Source of the DNA: Trifolium pratense
Taxonomy: Eukaryota > Streptophyta > Magnoliopsida > Fabales > Fabaceae
Assembly (NCBI RefSeq): GCF_020283565.1
Contig: NC_060064.1
Location: forward strand, 11,150,266-11,214,265
Length of the DNA stretch: 64,000 nucleotides
Direction: 5' to 3'
Positions within the stretch are counted from its first letter, which is position 1, and every line of letters begins with the position of its first letter. Below the pieces are notes generated by a model that was given only the letters and a program-made list of their open reading frames with translations, was not told the DNA's origin and did no database searches. Position numbers and translations under genes: made by a program. Below, piece after piece: positions 13,390 through 25,670 of this stretch.

Positions 13390-14680
13390 AGGCATCCTGT
13401 TCTGTATCTGGGTGAGATGCTAGGGAAGATACTTTCTGGTTATGAACAAGGAATACTGAAAAGTTGTTTGGACTTGAAGAAGTTCATATTTGTTTGAATG
13501 GTCCCTAGAAGTGGAGGATGGACTATTCATGGCACGGTATATAGCTTTGATGTTTGAGCTTCTGTATGGTTTGATTTATCTTCAAACCTATGTTAACCTG
13601 TTGCACCTGAAGTGTGGAGTTTGTGCAAAGGTCATTACGGTGTGCCTGAAGTTTGTTGAGGAGTTTTCTGGTTTGAATTCCGCTGCATACATATATGATG
13701 GGAAAACTCCTGGTGGTTTTGAGTGTGCTACACTCTGTTCTCCTCTGGTGAGGTTCAACTAACTTGTTGGAGATGCCAACGATACTTGAGGGTGATCTCA
13801 AGTCCACTCATAAAGGCACTCATATATGAGTTTGTTGAAGAGAGATCTGAACGAAGTTGTGAGCAATTTATTTTTGCTTCTAACCCTAAAAGCCAACCTC
13901 AAGTGGCTTTGATAAAGGATCTCTTGGTGTGTTCCTTGAGAAGGGGACTGATGTCGTCCCAGATGTTGCTACATCTGACCAGCAGTATGCAGAATCTTGT
14001 TGGATTTATTTTGACACTAGAAACTTATGGTTGACTTCTTGGGTGAGTTTATTTCTGATCCAAGTAAGTGGTAGTGCAGATGTGTGTTTTGCTTTTCCTG
14101 TGTAAGCTTGATAAAGGATCTATTATTATGGTACCTGAGAAGGGGACTGATGTGCTCCCAGATGTTGGTACATCTGACCTGCAGATTATGCAGAATCGTG
14201 TTGGATGACAGTTGGGCATGTAAGGTGCTTGGAATTATGCATAGGAGTGCTCAAGTTGTATGGTCAGAAGAAGCTTATCTGCCTATGTGAATCAGAATGT
14301 GGAGGTTCTGATCTTTCTTTAATAGTATGCTCTAGCAATGCATGACTAGTGATTCCACTAGTAGTGGATGTAAGGGCAGCAAAATATTGTCAGATACTGA
14401 GGTCTGATAATTGTCTTTGGTTATCTACTGCAAGTCACTCGAGAAAAGGGCTGATAATCAGAATCTTAGTCAAGCTTTTAAGCAAACTAAGAAGTTTTGG
14501 AGTTTGTGAGTGACTTCACACCTATTAAGCATGACATCTTGCCTATTCAAAAGGTCATGATACAGAGTGTGGTTCTGCAAGGACAGTGATCAAGATGTGT
14601 CCTTGTTAAGTAAAAGGGTTAAAGTGTTGTTCAAACATGTGTGGATGATCTGGTATTAAAGGTTAATCAACTACTGATGG

Positions 14681-15202
14681 TTGATCCTCTTGTGTCCCCC
14701 TGCTGTTGTTAATTGTGACTTTGGTGTTTTCACTAAGGTCACAAGTGATTGTGTTGGTGAAACTCTCAAGGAAACTATCCCTGAGACAAATGTTGTACCA
14801 AGTGTAGGTACATTTGTGGCACCTGCAACTGCCACATATTTTGATACATCTGCAGCACCTGAAACTATAATAGATCATAATGTTTCAGATATTTCTTACC
14901 AGATGGATACTACTGAGCAAGAAAGAATTCCAGTAGTAGTAAGGACTGATAATAACTCTGGTAATAATGTTATGAGTTATTCTAAATCTGATGAGAGTAT
15001 TAGGTCTTTGTTTGCTGATAAAGAACTTTCTGTTGACAAAAGTGTGGGTGATGATCCTGATGTTGTCATTGTGAATGATATAGTGGCTGGTAACAAGTCA
15101 CTAGATAAGACACCTAGTACTAATGTTGTAGGAAGAATCAGAAGTAGGGCTGGTAAAAATGTGACAACTGTCAATACACTTGTCCAGAAATCTAAATCAT
15201 GA
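14681..15202 (+). pseudogene. Env-like fragment, N-terminal part
   Basis: An open stretch of 173 codons, acidic and Ser/Thr-rich, ending near the phrase VVGRIRSRAGKNV. I associate such a low-complexity N-terminal region with the envelope-like ORF of legume SIRE-type copia elements; that is recollection of the family, not a search. Its residues include TNVVPSVGTF, whose DNA shares the ACAAATGTTG phrase found in the LTRs. A stop separates it from the next fragment, so no full-length protein is possible. Confidence 0.5.
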
Positions 15203-15564
15203 AAGGTGACAAGATTTGTTGGGAAGAAACCTTTTTATGGTCCACCAAGGGCAAAGAGTAATAATGTATCTGTTACTGGGGAGAAGAAAAAGAGTCTGAA
15301 AAGAAAGAACCCCCTTCTAGTAAATCAGACTTTGAAAGGGAGACAAGTGTAGCTACATTTGGTGACACATTCAGAAGAAGTGTGAAAGGAATGAAGGTCT
15401 GATAAGAACAGTGTCTGATCTAGGTGACTGTTTTGATAAGCTGGTAAGGGGACTTGTAGTGAATGTTGGTGACAATTGTGATGATCCTAAAAACCCTGAG
15501 TATAGGCAGGTTTTTGTGAGAGGAAGGTGTGTTCACTTCTCACCCTCTATAATCAACAAATTTT

Positions 15565-16065
15565 TTGGGAAGAAGTAATGAGGAAGTAGCTGAGCTGGAA
15601 GTCACAGATAATATTTGTAGAACAATCACTAGGAATAGGCTGAAGCAATGGCCTTGTCAAATGAAACTTTCTGCATCACAACTATCTCCTTTATATGCAG
15701 TTCTGAATAAGATTGTTGTTGTTAATTGGGTTCCTACCACTCATTCCAGTAATGTAGCCAAAGAATTGGCTAGGTTCATTTATGTTGTTGGAACTAAGGC
15801 CAGGTTTGATTATGGTGCTTATGTCTTTTATGCCACTTTAGAACATGCTAAATCTTTTGCTCTACAACTACCCATAGCATTTCCTACTTTACTGTGTGGT
15901 ATTGTTCTTGACCAACATCCAAATATTCTTGTGGACACTGATGTCCCTTGTAAAAGAAAAGGAAAGCTGAATATTGAGCAAAGGCTGCTTGCAGGGACAA
16001 ATGTTGCAGCAGGTGTTGGTACATCTGTCCAGCAAAAGCTGGTGCTCTCACTAGGCAGCAAATGA
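15565..16065 (+). pseudogene. Env-like fragment, conserved core
   Basis: 166 codons. The stretch from LSPLYAVLNKIVVVNWVPTT through LARFIYVVGTKARFDYG to FPTLLCGIVLDQHPNILV fits the conserved core of legume retroelement proteins annotated as envelope-like. Its function in the element is unproven. Stops lie on both sides, and a second, shorter copy of the same core follows at 16185, so the interior contains a partial duplication. Confidence 0.55.
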
Positions 16066-16184
16066 TAACTGACTTAAATGAGTCTAGTAGAGCTCTCAAG
16101 AAACTGAAGACTGTGATGATCCTTAGAGTAAAGAATTCATGAAAGTTTTTTTACATGGGTTGATGTGTTGAATTTTCACCTGCT

Positions 16185-16436
16185 GTGATTAATAAGTTTT
16201 TAGGCAGGAGTGGAGAACCTGAAGCTGAGCATGCTAAGTCTTTGGCTGTGAAGATGCCAACAACATTTCCCACTGTGCTTTGTAGTATTATTCTTGATCA
16301 GCATCCAAGTATTTTGATCAGCTCTGATGTTGTCTGTAAGAGGGAATCTCCTCTCACATTGCACTATAGACTAGTTGAAGGGACAAATGTCCCACATAAT
16401 GTTGCAACATCTGGCAAGAAAATTCTGGCTTCATGA
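16185..16436 (+). pseudogene. Second, shorter env-like core fragment
   Basis: 83 codons. EAEHAKSLAVKMPTTFPTVL and SIILDQHPSILISSDVVCKR parallel the previous fragment, showing that this part of the ORF has been duplicated and diverged within the element. It begins with no plausible start of its own and is not a functional gene. Confidence 0.5.
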
Positions 16437-16478
16437 CAGAAAAAGAGATGATTGCTGATTTGATGAGACCTATGCAAG

Positions 16479-16667
16479 TTGAAAAACCTTGGTCGAAAGA
16501 AGTATGTCTTTTTAGTTGTTGATGATTCCTCCAGATTTACTTGGGTAAATTTTATTAATATCGAATCAAATGTTGTTACTCATGTTAAAGGTTCTGTCAG
16601 TTCAAATGTTGTGGGTAGTGTTGGAACATCTGTCAGATGTACCTCTGAAACTTTCAATCTGGTATGA
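16479..16667 (+). pseudogene. Copia integrase scrap
   Basis: The residues GRKKYVFLVVDDSSRFTWVN match the core of a Ty1/copia integrase catalytic domain (V-D-D-x-S-R-x-T-W). Only about 25 residues are recognisable before the frame runs into the ACAAATGTTG-type repeat. It is the only pol remnant I can identify inside the element. Confidence 0.6.
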
Positions 16668-17639
16668 ATGTTGCTGTTGTTGATGACACTATTGTTGAAA
16701 TCGTGCACGTGTCATCTTCCAAGGTTGTTGGTTCTGACACTTTGTCATCCCTCACTAAAGTTGTGGTTGAGTCCCCCAAAGGAACCTAACATAAGTCTAA
16801 TGTCATATCGGATGTTGAAACATCCTGGACCAACCAGTTAGTGTTGTTGAAACCTATTCTGCAATCCCCCAAACTTATGCTGATATGGTTCTGAGAGTCC
16901 TCAATCTAATGAGGTTGAAGATCAACTAATGGTGGTTTGGAGTATTAAGGTTTTGAATGTGGTAGAAGAAACTAATCTTGATGATCTTCCACTTGACCAA
17001 AGTTGTTGCTCAAAGTGTGACTAAAAGAGAACTAGCATGGTACGATTGTTTGGATGTGCATTCTGCTGAGAAGTATTATATGTGTTCAAATGTGTTATGA
17101 TCAGATGCGATAATGCTCAGATATGTGATGATCAAAGGTGATTACTACTATGGTAAGTGATTGTTTCAGACCTGTTTCTGAAACCTCTAGTTTGATGTTC
17201 TTATGTGATGACAATATATCTATTGTTGAAGATGCTTTTGGTATATGTCTCTTGAGATTGACACTGAATAATACTCATCTGTGTTGAATAACTTGTCTGT
17301 TCTGGTACAAGATGTTGTAACATCTGTCTCAACATTGTGTACAACATCTGTCACCAAAATGCCAAAATGTGGTTGACTCTGAGCCAAATATTGAGGATGA
17401 TGTTCTGGGCATCATGTCACTTGACAGGAAGAAAGTTGACATCTCTTCTGTCCTCTTAGAGAATGTTTCATTCATTTTGAAGAAAATGTCTAGAAATAGA
17501 AATTTGTGTTTTAAAGGAGAAAATGTTATGAGAAGCTGGATTTTTTGTGAGTATGTTTTTAACTATGAAGCAAGCTACAGCGTTTATGGTGAAGCTACCA
17601 ATAACCTTTATGGGTGTAATCTCTAAGAGTATTATGAGA

Positions 17640-19740
17640 CAACTCTTTGAGATTGAAAGATCAGAAGCACTCCAAAGCCAAAAAAAAAAAAACAAAAAAA
17701 AACAAAAAAAAAAGGAGTGTCTTTGACTTCTGACTATAGATTTCTTTTGTCGGACCACATGTTCCTAACATTGTTTTCTCTGCCGGTTGGTACATGTTGT
17801 TTCCAAGAACAATGTTTTCTCATGCTCTTGTCATGTTGTGGAAACAAGGGGAAAAAATCTGTTTTATGAGTGTTGACTATGGAGTTTGATGTGGTGGATA
17901 TGATATGGTTCCTCCATTTCTGATTTATATCCCATGGTGTTATGTTTGGTTGTAGTAGCTCTGTGCACTATGTGGTTGATGTGATGAAGATAGTATAGGC
18001 TTATGCCTTGTTACTTATGATCTTCATGCTATACTGTTGGAGTTTGGTCATGGTATTGTGGGTGAAAGTGCGCATGTTCTCTTCCCACTACTTTTGTTCT
18101 CCGTATCTTTTGTGGGCTAGGCCATGGATTTCTAGCACCTGTATGTGCCTATGGTCTGGAATATCTGCACTCTGGATATTTCTGTTTTTGCTACTCTGTG
18201 TTCTGATATGTATGATGTTTGTCAAAATTATGACTAAAAAGGAGGAGTAGTGTGTGTGGACAAATGTGTGGACTGATGTTCTTACATTTGGTGAAGTTGC
18301 TGTTCTTATGCTTCTATGCTCGTATTGATGTTCTTATGCTTCTATGCTCGTATTGAGGGGGAGTGTGAGTTATATATATATATGCATGTGTTGAGGGGGA
18401 GAAATGTTATTCAGGAGGAGTAGTAGTGTGTAGCTAGCTTGATAATGTGTTCTGCTAGCTTATGCTCTGATAGTGTGTTTAATGGTTGTGGGAGTGTTAT
18501 GTTCCAGTTCTGCTAGCTTATGCTCTGATAGTGTGTTTAATGGTTGTGGGAGTGTTATGTTCCTGATGTGTGATGTCATGTCTGATGTCTAGACATCCTG
18601 ATCTTATGTGTGAGAATTTATTTTTCTCAGTATGTGGGAGTTTATTTCTCCCTATGTGGTTCTTTTGTGAGAGTTTAGTTCTCTCTGTTATGTAACTTGC
18701 ACTTCTGATACTGCTATGGTACCTCTTCTGCACACTGACTTTATTTGTCAGAATTTGTGGCTAAAAAGGGGGAGTAGTGATCTGTGACATCTGGTATCTA
18801 TCTGTGTGGACAGATGTGCTGACATCTGGTATCTGCGTGATGTGTGGACAGATGTGCTGACATCTGGTGTGTATGTTGTTGCGGTTCTTTCTGCGATGTG
18901 TTAATCTTCTAGGCCTATGTCTGAGTGGAGTAAATGTTACCTTCAGCTCTGTGTGATGTGTTGCAAGAATTCCAAAAAGCATTTAAATTTGTAGCATAGG
19001 GCATGATCATAATCATAGTCATAGAAATATGGATGATTCATCGTGCTTAGTCATAATCATAGAAATATGGATGACTTTTATGCTTAGGATCACAGTCATA
19101 GAAATATGGGTGATTTAGGTCACATTCATAGCAATATGGGTGACTTAGTTAGTTACATTCATAGAAATATGGGTAACTTGTACATGCTTATTTATGAATG
19201 CACACATGTGTGTCTACAACAACTATTAAGCGTTAATCACTCTGATTGAATGCTTCTGCTATTACAAGGATGTTGTAGTTCCTATGGTTGATTACATTGT
19301 ATGCTTGTGCTCTGTCATGCATAAATTCAGGGGGAGTGGTAGTATGAATAAGTGACAAGTGTGATGCCAGATGCTGAGACATCTTGGCTTTATTCTCTGG
19401 TGGCTGGAATTTATTTTTCCTAGTTCTATGTTTGTGGGAATTTATTTTTCCCTGGTGATCTTTTGTTGAATGGATGTACTCTGATTATAGGAGTTTATTT
19501 CTCCTATCTTTGAATCCACTATGAGAGTTTATTTCTCTCTATCTGCTCTGTGAGGCTATATGTGTTTATTCCTGCTATTGCATGCCTCTGATGCTACTTA
19601 CCTCTCTTGGAAGTAGTCTTACTATGTGTTACTTTCTTTCCTAGTTGTGTGATCATGTTGACTTGAAGGAAAGGTAATACTGTATCTCTCTATATACTGG
19701 TCTAATATTGTTTTAGCCAAAATTTGCCAAAGGGGGAGAT
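17640..19740. other. Non-coding interior of the env-bearing element
   Basis: A G/T-rich region without credible genes. It contains phrases such as GGACAGATGTGCTGACATCT (18810-18860, twice), several GGGGGAG tracts, runs of ATCATAGAAATATGGATGA-like repeats (about 19010-19170), and the polypurine tract immediately before 19741. Confidence 0.6.
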
Positions 19741-20971
19741 TGTTGGGTTTTTGTATATTGGCTACATTTTGCGAAAACATATTTTAGCCAAGTGTTGAGA
19801 CAAATGTGCTGACCCCAAGTGTTGAGACAAATGTGCTGACCCCAAGTGTTGTGACAAATGTTGTTACACTTTGGAACAACACCTGACTCTGTTCTGCGCG
19901 CGCCAGCTAGATGTTATTATTTTCTACTCAATCTTTTGAAGATCTGTTTGAAGAATTATTTCGTGGTTTCTTATACAACAAGGCGCACGTGATCAATGTG
20001 TTTCAGAAGGCAGCTGAACCCTAGTTCTATTTTCCAAAGGAATTATATTTTTGGAAAATATATTTTTGTGTTTCAAAAAATAGAACTATTATTTTCAAAA
20101 ATATATCTTGTGAAGATTGCTGCAGAAAATATAAAAGATTTATTTCAAATAAATCTTTGTGCTTCAAGAAGATTAGAAGATTTAATTTTAAAATATATTT
20201 ACAACAAATATATTTATGGAAGGAATATTTGATGCAAAGAAAGATTTGGTAAAAATATATATTTTGCATCTAGAAGATTTCTTGGAGCTGAAGCATTGTG
20301 AAAAGCCCACGAGGCTGTGCTATATAACGGGTGCTGCTAACCCTATTTTATTCACCGAAACTTGAAGCTAAAATAGAATATCAAAGATGTAGTCTTTTAA
20401 GGGTTTCGTGTCTTTAAGCCACTCTCTAGGAGAGTTGGTGTAAAGTGAACCACTCGAGTTGTGAGATGGTCACTATGTCCTCACTCAGAAACCTATAGGT
20501 AATGAGTTGAGTATTGTAATTGGAGGAAGCTTTTAAGCAACTCCAAATTGTGAACTTAGTCGTTGGCTAGGTGGTGATGTTATTGAAGTGTGTCTTCATC
20601 TTTGTCAAGGAGAGTGTCTCCATTATGTTGTTATTGAAATCCTTACTGGTTGTAAGGTTGAGGGGAGTGAGACGGGGTCTCATATCTAGGAGTTCCTAAG
20701 TAGAAGTTGCATTGGGTAGGGATTAAGTGAGGAGTTGTAAACGGGGGAGTTTAGCTCCGAATTAATACTGCTGATAGTGAATTTCCTCCTGGATTGGTAT
20801 CCCCCAGATTAGGCTGTTAGGCTGAACTGGGTTAACAATTATGTGTGTCGTTTATGCTTTTCAGTATATGTTTTTAATGCTCTGTTTTATTGTTCTTACT
20901 GCTAAGACAAGTGTTGCGACAAGTGTCGGCACATCGTGGACAACACTTGTCTACTGTGTACCAGAATTTCA
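19741..20971 (+). repeat. 3' LTR of the env-bearing element
   Basis: 1231 bp, nearly identical to the 5' LTR. It is followed by the target duplication ATAAT and then by the R sequence found uninterrupted in R1 and R3. Confidence 0.93.
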
Positions 20972-22274
20972 ATAATAATATAATAAAGTTAATTACTATC
21001 AAATTTACTAAATTATCCTAAATATTAATAATCAAATTTCCAATTTTTTATTAAAAAATATACACGGGACTATTGTTTGTGGCAGATACATAAAAAATTG
21101 GATAATTTATCGTTTAATCAAATTTATCCATTTAATAAGTTTTACAAAAAAATAGCACAATAGTTTCACTTTTATTTTAACAATATTATATAACAAATTT
21201 TTAAATATTTTAATCTAAATAAATGATATACTATAATATAATGACAAACTTAAATATCGAATAAAATGCACAAGTCTTTAAACTAGTACTAGAGAGAAAT
21301 TAACGCAAGTAGTATGTATTAGAAAAAATTTTATTTAACGAAAGTTGCATAATTTATTTATAATAAAATATTTAAAAATATGTATACAAAGTAGTCATTG
21401 ACTTTGTATGACACTCTTAAATAGATTTAGGGATTATGTATTTCTCAAAACATGTATTAAACAATTTAGTCTCTACTTAATTCGTAGAAGAATTAAAATG
21501 AGTCAAATTTGATAGAATTATTGACTTTTTGAGGTAAAGTAATATTTTGAGGAAATGTTTTGAAGTAAAATAATGTTTTTTGGAAATTCAAATTCTTTCC
21601 TCAAAATTTCCTTGATTGGATGATTAATTTGAATTTTTTTTAAAATGATGAGAATTTATGAAGTATTTTGTTCAAATTAAATTTAAGGAATTTGAAATGA
21701 CACCAAAAAGTTAGGAATTTGAAATTCCTTCCTCCCATATGTTTTAAAATTTTCAAATTGAGCCCTAAATTTTTTGTAAAAATTGCAAATAGGTCCCTAA
21801 AAATTTTCACATTTGTTCTTTAAATTTTTTAAAATTGCAAATTGGTTCCTATTTTTCAAATTTATAAAAGTGGCCCAAAATGTTCACAATGAAATTTTTT
21901 GTTATTCTATCCAAACACACATTTTAAAATGAATGTAATTTAAATACAATCATCTAAATTGCTTGACATTTAAGTCACTAGATTTGATCTATTGGTGAGG
22001 GATTGGATTAGTATGTTAGAGGTCTGAATTCAATCTTCAACTCCATTGTAAACACAAAAATAAAAATTGTTTGGCATTTCAAATCCCTAAAATTTTTAAT
22101 TACTTCATCCAAACACAATCCAAACACACTCTAAGACTTTTGTTGTTATTTTGATGTGCTCTCTATAAAGTATTTTAAAAAATTAAATTAAAAAATATAT
22201 ATCAGGACCAGTTTGCAATAAAAAAAATGAGGACTAAAATAAAATTTAGTGTATTATACATACAACTACAACAC

Positions 22275-22357
22275 TAAAAATATTGAAAAGAATGCCAAAA
22301 CCCCTTTGAACTAAATACTTTATATTATAATAATTATATACAGCTTTTACCAAAAAA

Positions 22358-22435
<78 letters not shown>

Positions 22436-23268
22436 CTGGAGGAAAAAACGAAAATATCTTCTATTTTTTCTCAAAAAACAAAATATCTTCAGCTCAACGT
22501 GCTTAAAAACACTTTTGCACTCAGTTTCTACCATCACCCTATGAATCCATCTCTCCCAGCAAGGAAATCACAATTTCAAAACAAATTTTTCATCTCTTTC
22601 TGAAATCTTATTTCCCCCAAGTCAGAAACCATAGAAGCAAGGTGAAAAATGAAAGATGCACAAATCAGAAACCCTAACTAATGGTGGTGGCGGATATACC
22701 TGATGCAACGACAGTGAGAACTCGGTCTTGTGACGGTTAAAATCAGATTATGACGATGGTTTTGACTTTTGTGATCTCAAATTGATTATTTGCGGTTCCG
22801 GAACTATTTCCACCGTACGTTATTCTTGATCTATTCTACACCGCGCTGATTTTCATGATGAGTAGGAGTGATTTCTGTTTTTTTTTATTTTTTATTTTTC
22901 TACGAAACTTATCCTGATGGTGAAATATCCTGAGTTATAACTATCATTGCAGTTTCGTTGAGTTTAATCAAAACGTAGATGTATTTTTTTTTTGTTGAAT
23001 GAACTTTAGATTAAATAATATCTACTTTGATTTATTTAATTATTTATTTTTTTGACAATTATTTAATTATTTATTTATTTATTTATTTTTGGTGTTGTAT
23101 TTAGTACTTATCTATCTATACGTGTTTTGCTTTACAGGGTCAAATATGGCATTGAATTATGATGATCTGGGACAAGTCGATCCACTAGCTAGCAGCAGCA
23201 GGTTTGTTACTGGCTAAAATTTTGATAGTTAACTTTACGGTGATCTAGGTTCGAAGAGTAATTTTGTC
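22275..23268 (+). repeat. FTa-leader-like cassette beta, copy 2
   Basis: Same organisation as beta copy 1. The short frame is at 22681-22740 and the exon-like module at 23138-23201, with conserved TTTACAG and GTTTGT borders and an open frame. A (TA)n tract lies at 22363-22434. A block containing ATCATTCTAGCAC after GTGCTTAAAA in copy 1 is missing here and in copy 3. Confidence 0.75.
22363..22434. repeat. (TA)n microsatellite
   Basis: About 70 bp of AT dinucleotide at the same site as 3749-3855 and 35356-35377. Confidence 0.95.
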
Positions 23269-23764
23269 CTTTATAAGAATATGAACAGACTCATTTAATT
23301 TTCTCCTAATAAACTTTACCTTATAATTAACATAAAAAATGAAACGTCAGTTTAAAATTAGAAATAATATCAACATACTCAGTCAAATCTTTTTTATTAG
23401 AGATGAAGTATCCACCACCACCTGTTAGTCTGTCTAGCTCAATGTCTATATGACCTAAATTAAGTTTATAAACCCAATTGAATCCTGAAAGAAGAAAAAT
23501 GTCAATACCTCACACTTAGGAAGATGAAATCATCATTCTCATCTCAAAGACATGTGTCAATTCGTACAAAATTGTTATTAGGTGAAAATGTGGCATCAAT
23601 ATTCAATCTCATTCTTGACATATTTTAGACTTTAGGCTAAACATGAGAGAAAAAAAATTATTACCAGATAAATATATCTTAGTCAATATTTTTTCACTAC
23701 CAGATAAATATTTTTTAGTCAATATCTTAAATTGGATTAAAAATGAGAATTGGATTAGAATTTT

Positions 23765-25670
23765 AGGCGTGGTCTTCGGCAAGGCGACCCGCTGTCTCCT
23801 TTTCTTTTTCTCTTGGCTGCTGAGGGTCTCAATGTGCTAATGGAGGCTATGGTTGCGCGTAATTTGTTTACGGGGTATAACATTGGCGAGCAGGGTTTGG
23901 TTTCGGTATCACACCTTCAGTTTGCAGATGACACTCTTCTACTAGGGGTTAAAAGTTGGGCAAATGTTCGGGCTTTGCGAGCTGTTCTTGTGCTTTTTGA
24001 GACTATGTCAGGTTTGAAAGTTAATTTTAATAAAAGCATGTTGGTTGGGGTTAATATTTCTGATTCCTGGTTGGGCGAAGCTGCGTCTGTTCTGTGCTGT
24101 AAGGTGGGAAAGATCCCTTTCCTTTATTTGGGTCTTCCGATTGGGGGTGATCCGAGGCGTCTGAGTTTTTGGGATCCGGTGTTGCATCGAATAAAGAATA
24201 GATTGTCTGGGTGGAAGAGTCGCTTCTTGTCTTTTGGTGGCCGCCTGGTGCTGTTGAGATCTGTCTTGACCTCTCTACCTGTCTATGCTCTTTCCTTCTT
24301 CAAAGCTCCCTCAGGTATTATTTCCTCTATTGAATCTCTTTTCATTAAATTTTTTTGGGGGGGTGTGAGGATTCTAGGAAAATTTCTTGGGTTAGTTGGA
24401 AATCGATCAGTTTACCTAAGGAGAGTGGAGGTTTGGGGGTCAGGCGGTTGAGGGAGTTTAATCAGGCCCTTTTGGGCAAGTGGTGTTGGAGGATGTTGGT
24501 GGACAGCGGGGGGTTGTGGTTTAGAGTGTTGGCAGCTAGGTATGGGGTTGAGAGAGGAAGACTTCGGGATGGAGGTCGGAGGGGGTCTTTGTGGTGGAGG
24601 GAGATAGTGCGTATTAGGGAGGGAGGCGGCGAGTTAGGGGACAGGTGGTTTAGGGAGCATGTTGTGAGGAGGGTGGGGGACGGTTCAGAGACTTTCTTCT
24701 GGACCGATCCCTGGGTGGATGGTATTCCGTTATGCGAGCGTTTTGGGCGCCTGTTTGTTTTGACGGCAAACAAATCGTGTACGGTGGCTGAGATGTTTGC
24801 TTTAGGGTGGGGCGCGAATGGAGGGGCGTGGGAGTGGCGGAGGCAGTTGCGGGCGTGGGAGGAGGAGATGTTGGGGGAGTGTCAGTCTTTACTTTCTAAC
24901 ATTTCTTTGCAGGCCTTTTCTGTAGACAGGTGGCAGTGGCATCCCGACCCTGACACTGGTTATACTGTTAGTGGGGCTTACCAGCTCCTGATATCTCATG
25001 CTTTGGTCACTATGGATGTTGCGGATAATCTCATTTGGCACCCGCAAGTTCCTTTGAAGGTATCCATTCTTGCGTGGCGTGTTTTGCGAGACAGGCTGCC
25101 CACGAGAGTGAATCTAGTTACTCGACGGGTTTTATCTCCTACAGCTCACATGTGTGTTTTTGGATGTGGTGAAGCTGAGTCGGCTCATCATTTATTCATT
25201 TCTTGCGGTTTTGTTGGATCTCTGTGGGATTTAGTTCGGTCGTGGATTGGCATTCCTTTGGTGGATTTTGGTTCTTTGCGTGATCACTTTGTTCAGTTCA
25301 CATCTTCAGCAGGTGGATCTCGAGCGCGTCGTTCTTTCCTACAGCTCATTTGGCTTGCTTGTGTTTGGGTTGTATGGACGGAGAGAAATCACCGTTTGTT
25401 CAGAGGCTCAGCAGATACGCCCCATATTTTGATGGACAAGATCAAGCTGTTTTCATTTAGGTGGTTGAAGTCGACGAGCATTACGTTAGCTTTAAACTAC
25501 CACAGTTGGTGGTCTAGTCCTCGACTTTGTTTGGGCCTTGTTTGACTGTTGTTATTGTTTTGTTTTTTATTCTTATTGTAAACTTTTGTAGTCTATCTTA
25601 GTACGTCTTGTGCCAGGGAGACTGATTTGGTTAATATATATATCTCATTTTGACTTGTTCAAAAAAAAAA
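23765..25670 (+). mobile_element. 5'-truncated L1-type LINE
   Basis: Present in U2 and absent from the matching site in U3 (about 36700-36725). It starts inside the reverse transcriptase and ends with an A-tail. The 3' untranslated region is about 115 bp. The flanks share only a short AATTT-like stretch, so the target duplication is short or unclear. Confidence 0.88.
23768..25545 (+). pseudogene. LINE ORF2 fragment: reverse transcriptase C-part and zf-RVT
   Basis: The frame opens at RGLRQGDPLSPFLFLLAAEG, a conserved RT block, and includes the catalytic FADD (QFADDTLLLG, about 23931-23960). A one-base frameshift falls in the T7-G7 homopolymer near 24350-24365, where FFWGG continues in another frame as CEDSRKISWVSWKSISLPKE. 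From there it stays open to 25545. The C-terminus has the zf-RVT layout (PLKVSILAWRVLRDRLPT, then C-x3-C, HH and C residues in CVFGCGEAESAHHLFISC). The endonuclease and N-terminal RT are missing, so the copy is dead. It is much more GC-rich than its surroundings. Confidence 0.88.

Larger units (their letters stand above)
12145..20971 (+). mobile_element. Young env-bearing, non-autonomous Ty1/copia element
   Basis: Both LTRs are 1231 bp (12145-13375 and 19741-20971), start TGTTGG and end TTTCA, and differ at only two positions that I can see (about 12272 and 13109). A 5-bp target duplication ATAAT lies at 12140-12144 and 20972-20976. The primer-binding site TGGTATCAGAGC (13378-13389) matches initiator tRNA-Met, and a purine tract AAAGGGGGAGAT precedes the 3' LTR. 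The 6.4-kb interior has no intact gag or pol. It holds env-like fragments and one integrase scrap, which suggests a deleted SIRE/Maximus-type element moved in trans. R1 and R3 show the empty site. Confidence 0.93.
9719..23268 (+). repeat. Segmental duplication block R, copy 2
   Basis: The same sequence as R1 and R3, but carrying the 8827-bp LTR element (12145-20971) plus its 5-bp target duplication. It shares with R3 the segment of about 53 bp missing from R1 and continues into block U, as R3 does. Confidence 0.93.

Noticed and set aside
18008..18250. 80-codon hydrophobic frame in the env-bearing element
   Set aside because: It has many Leu, Trp and Cys residues, but lies in G/T-rich non-coding interior sequence with no family resemblance. 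A membrane protein cannot be supported.
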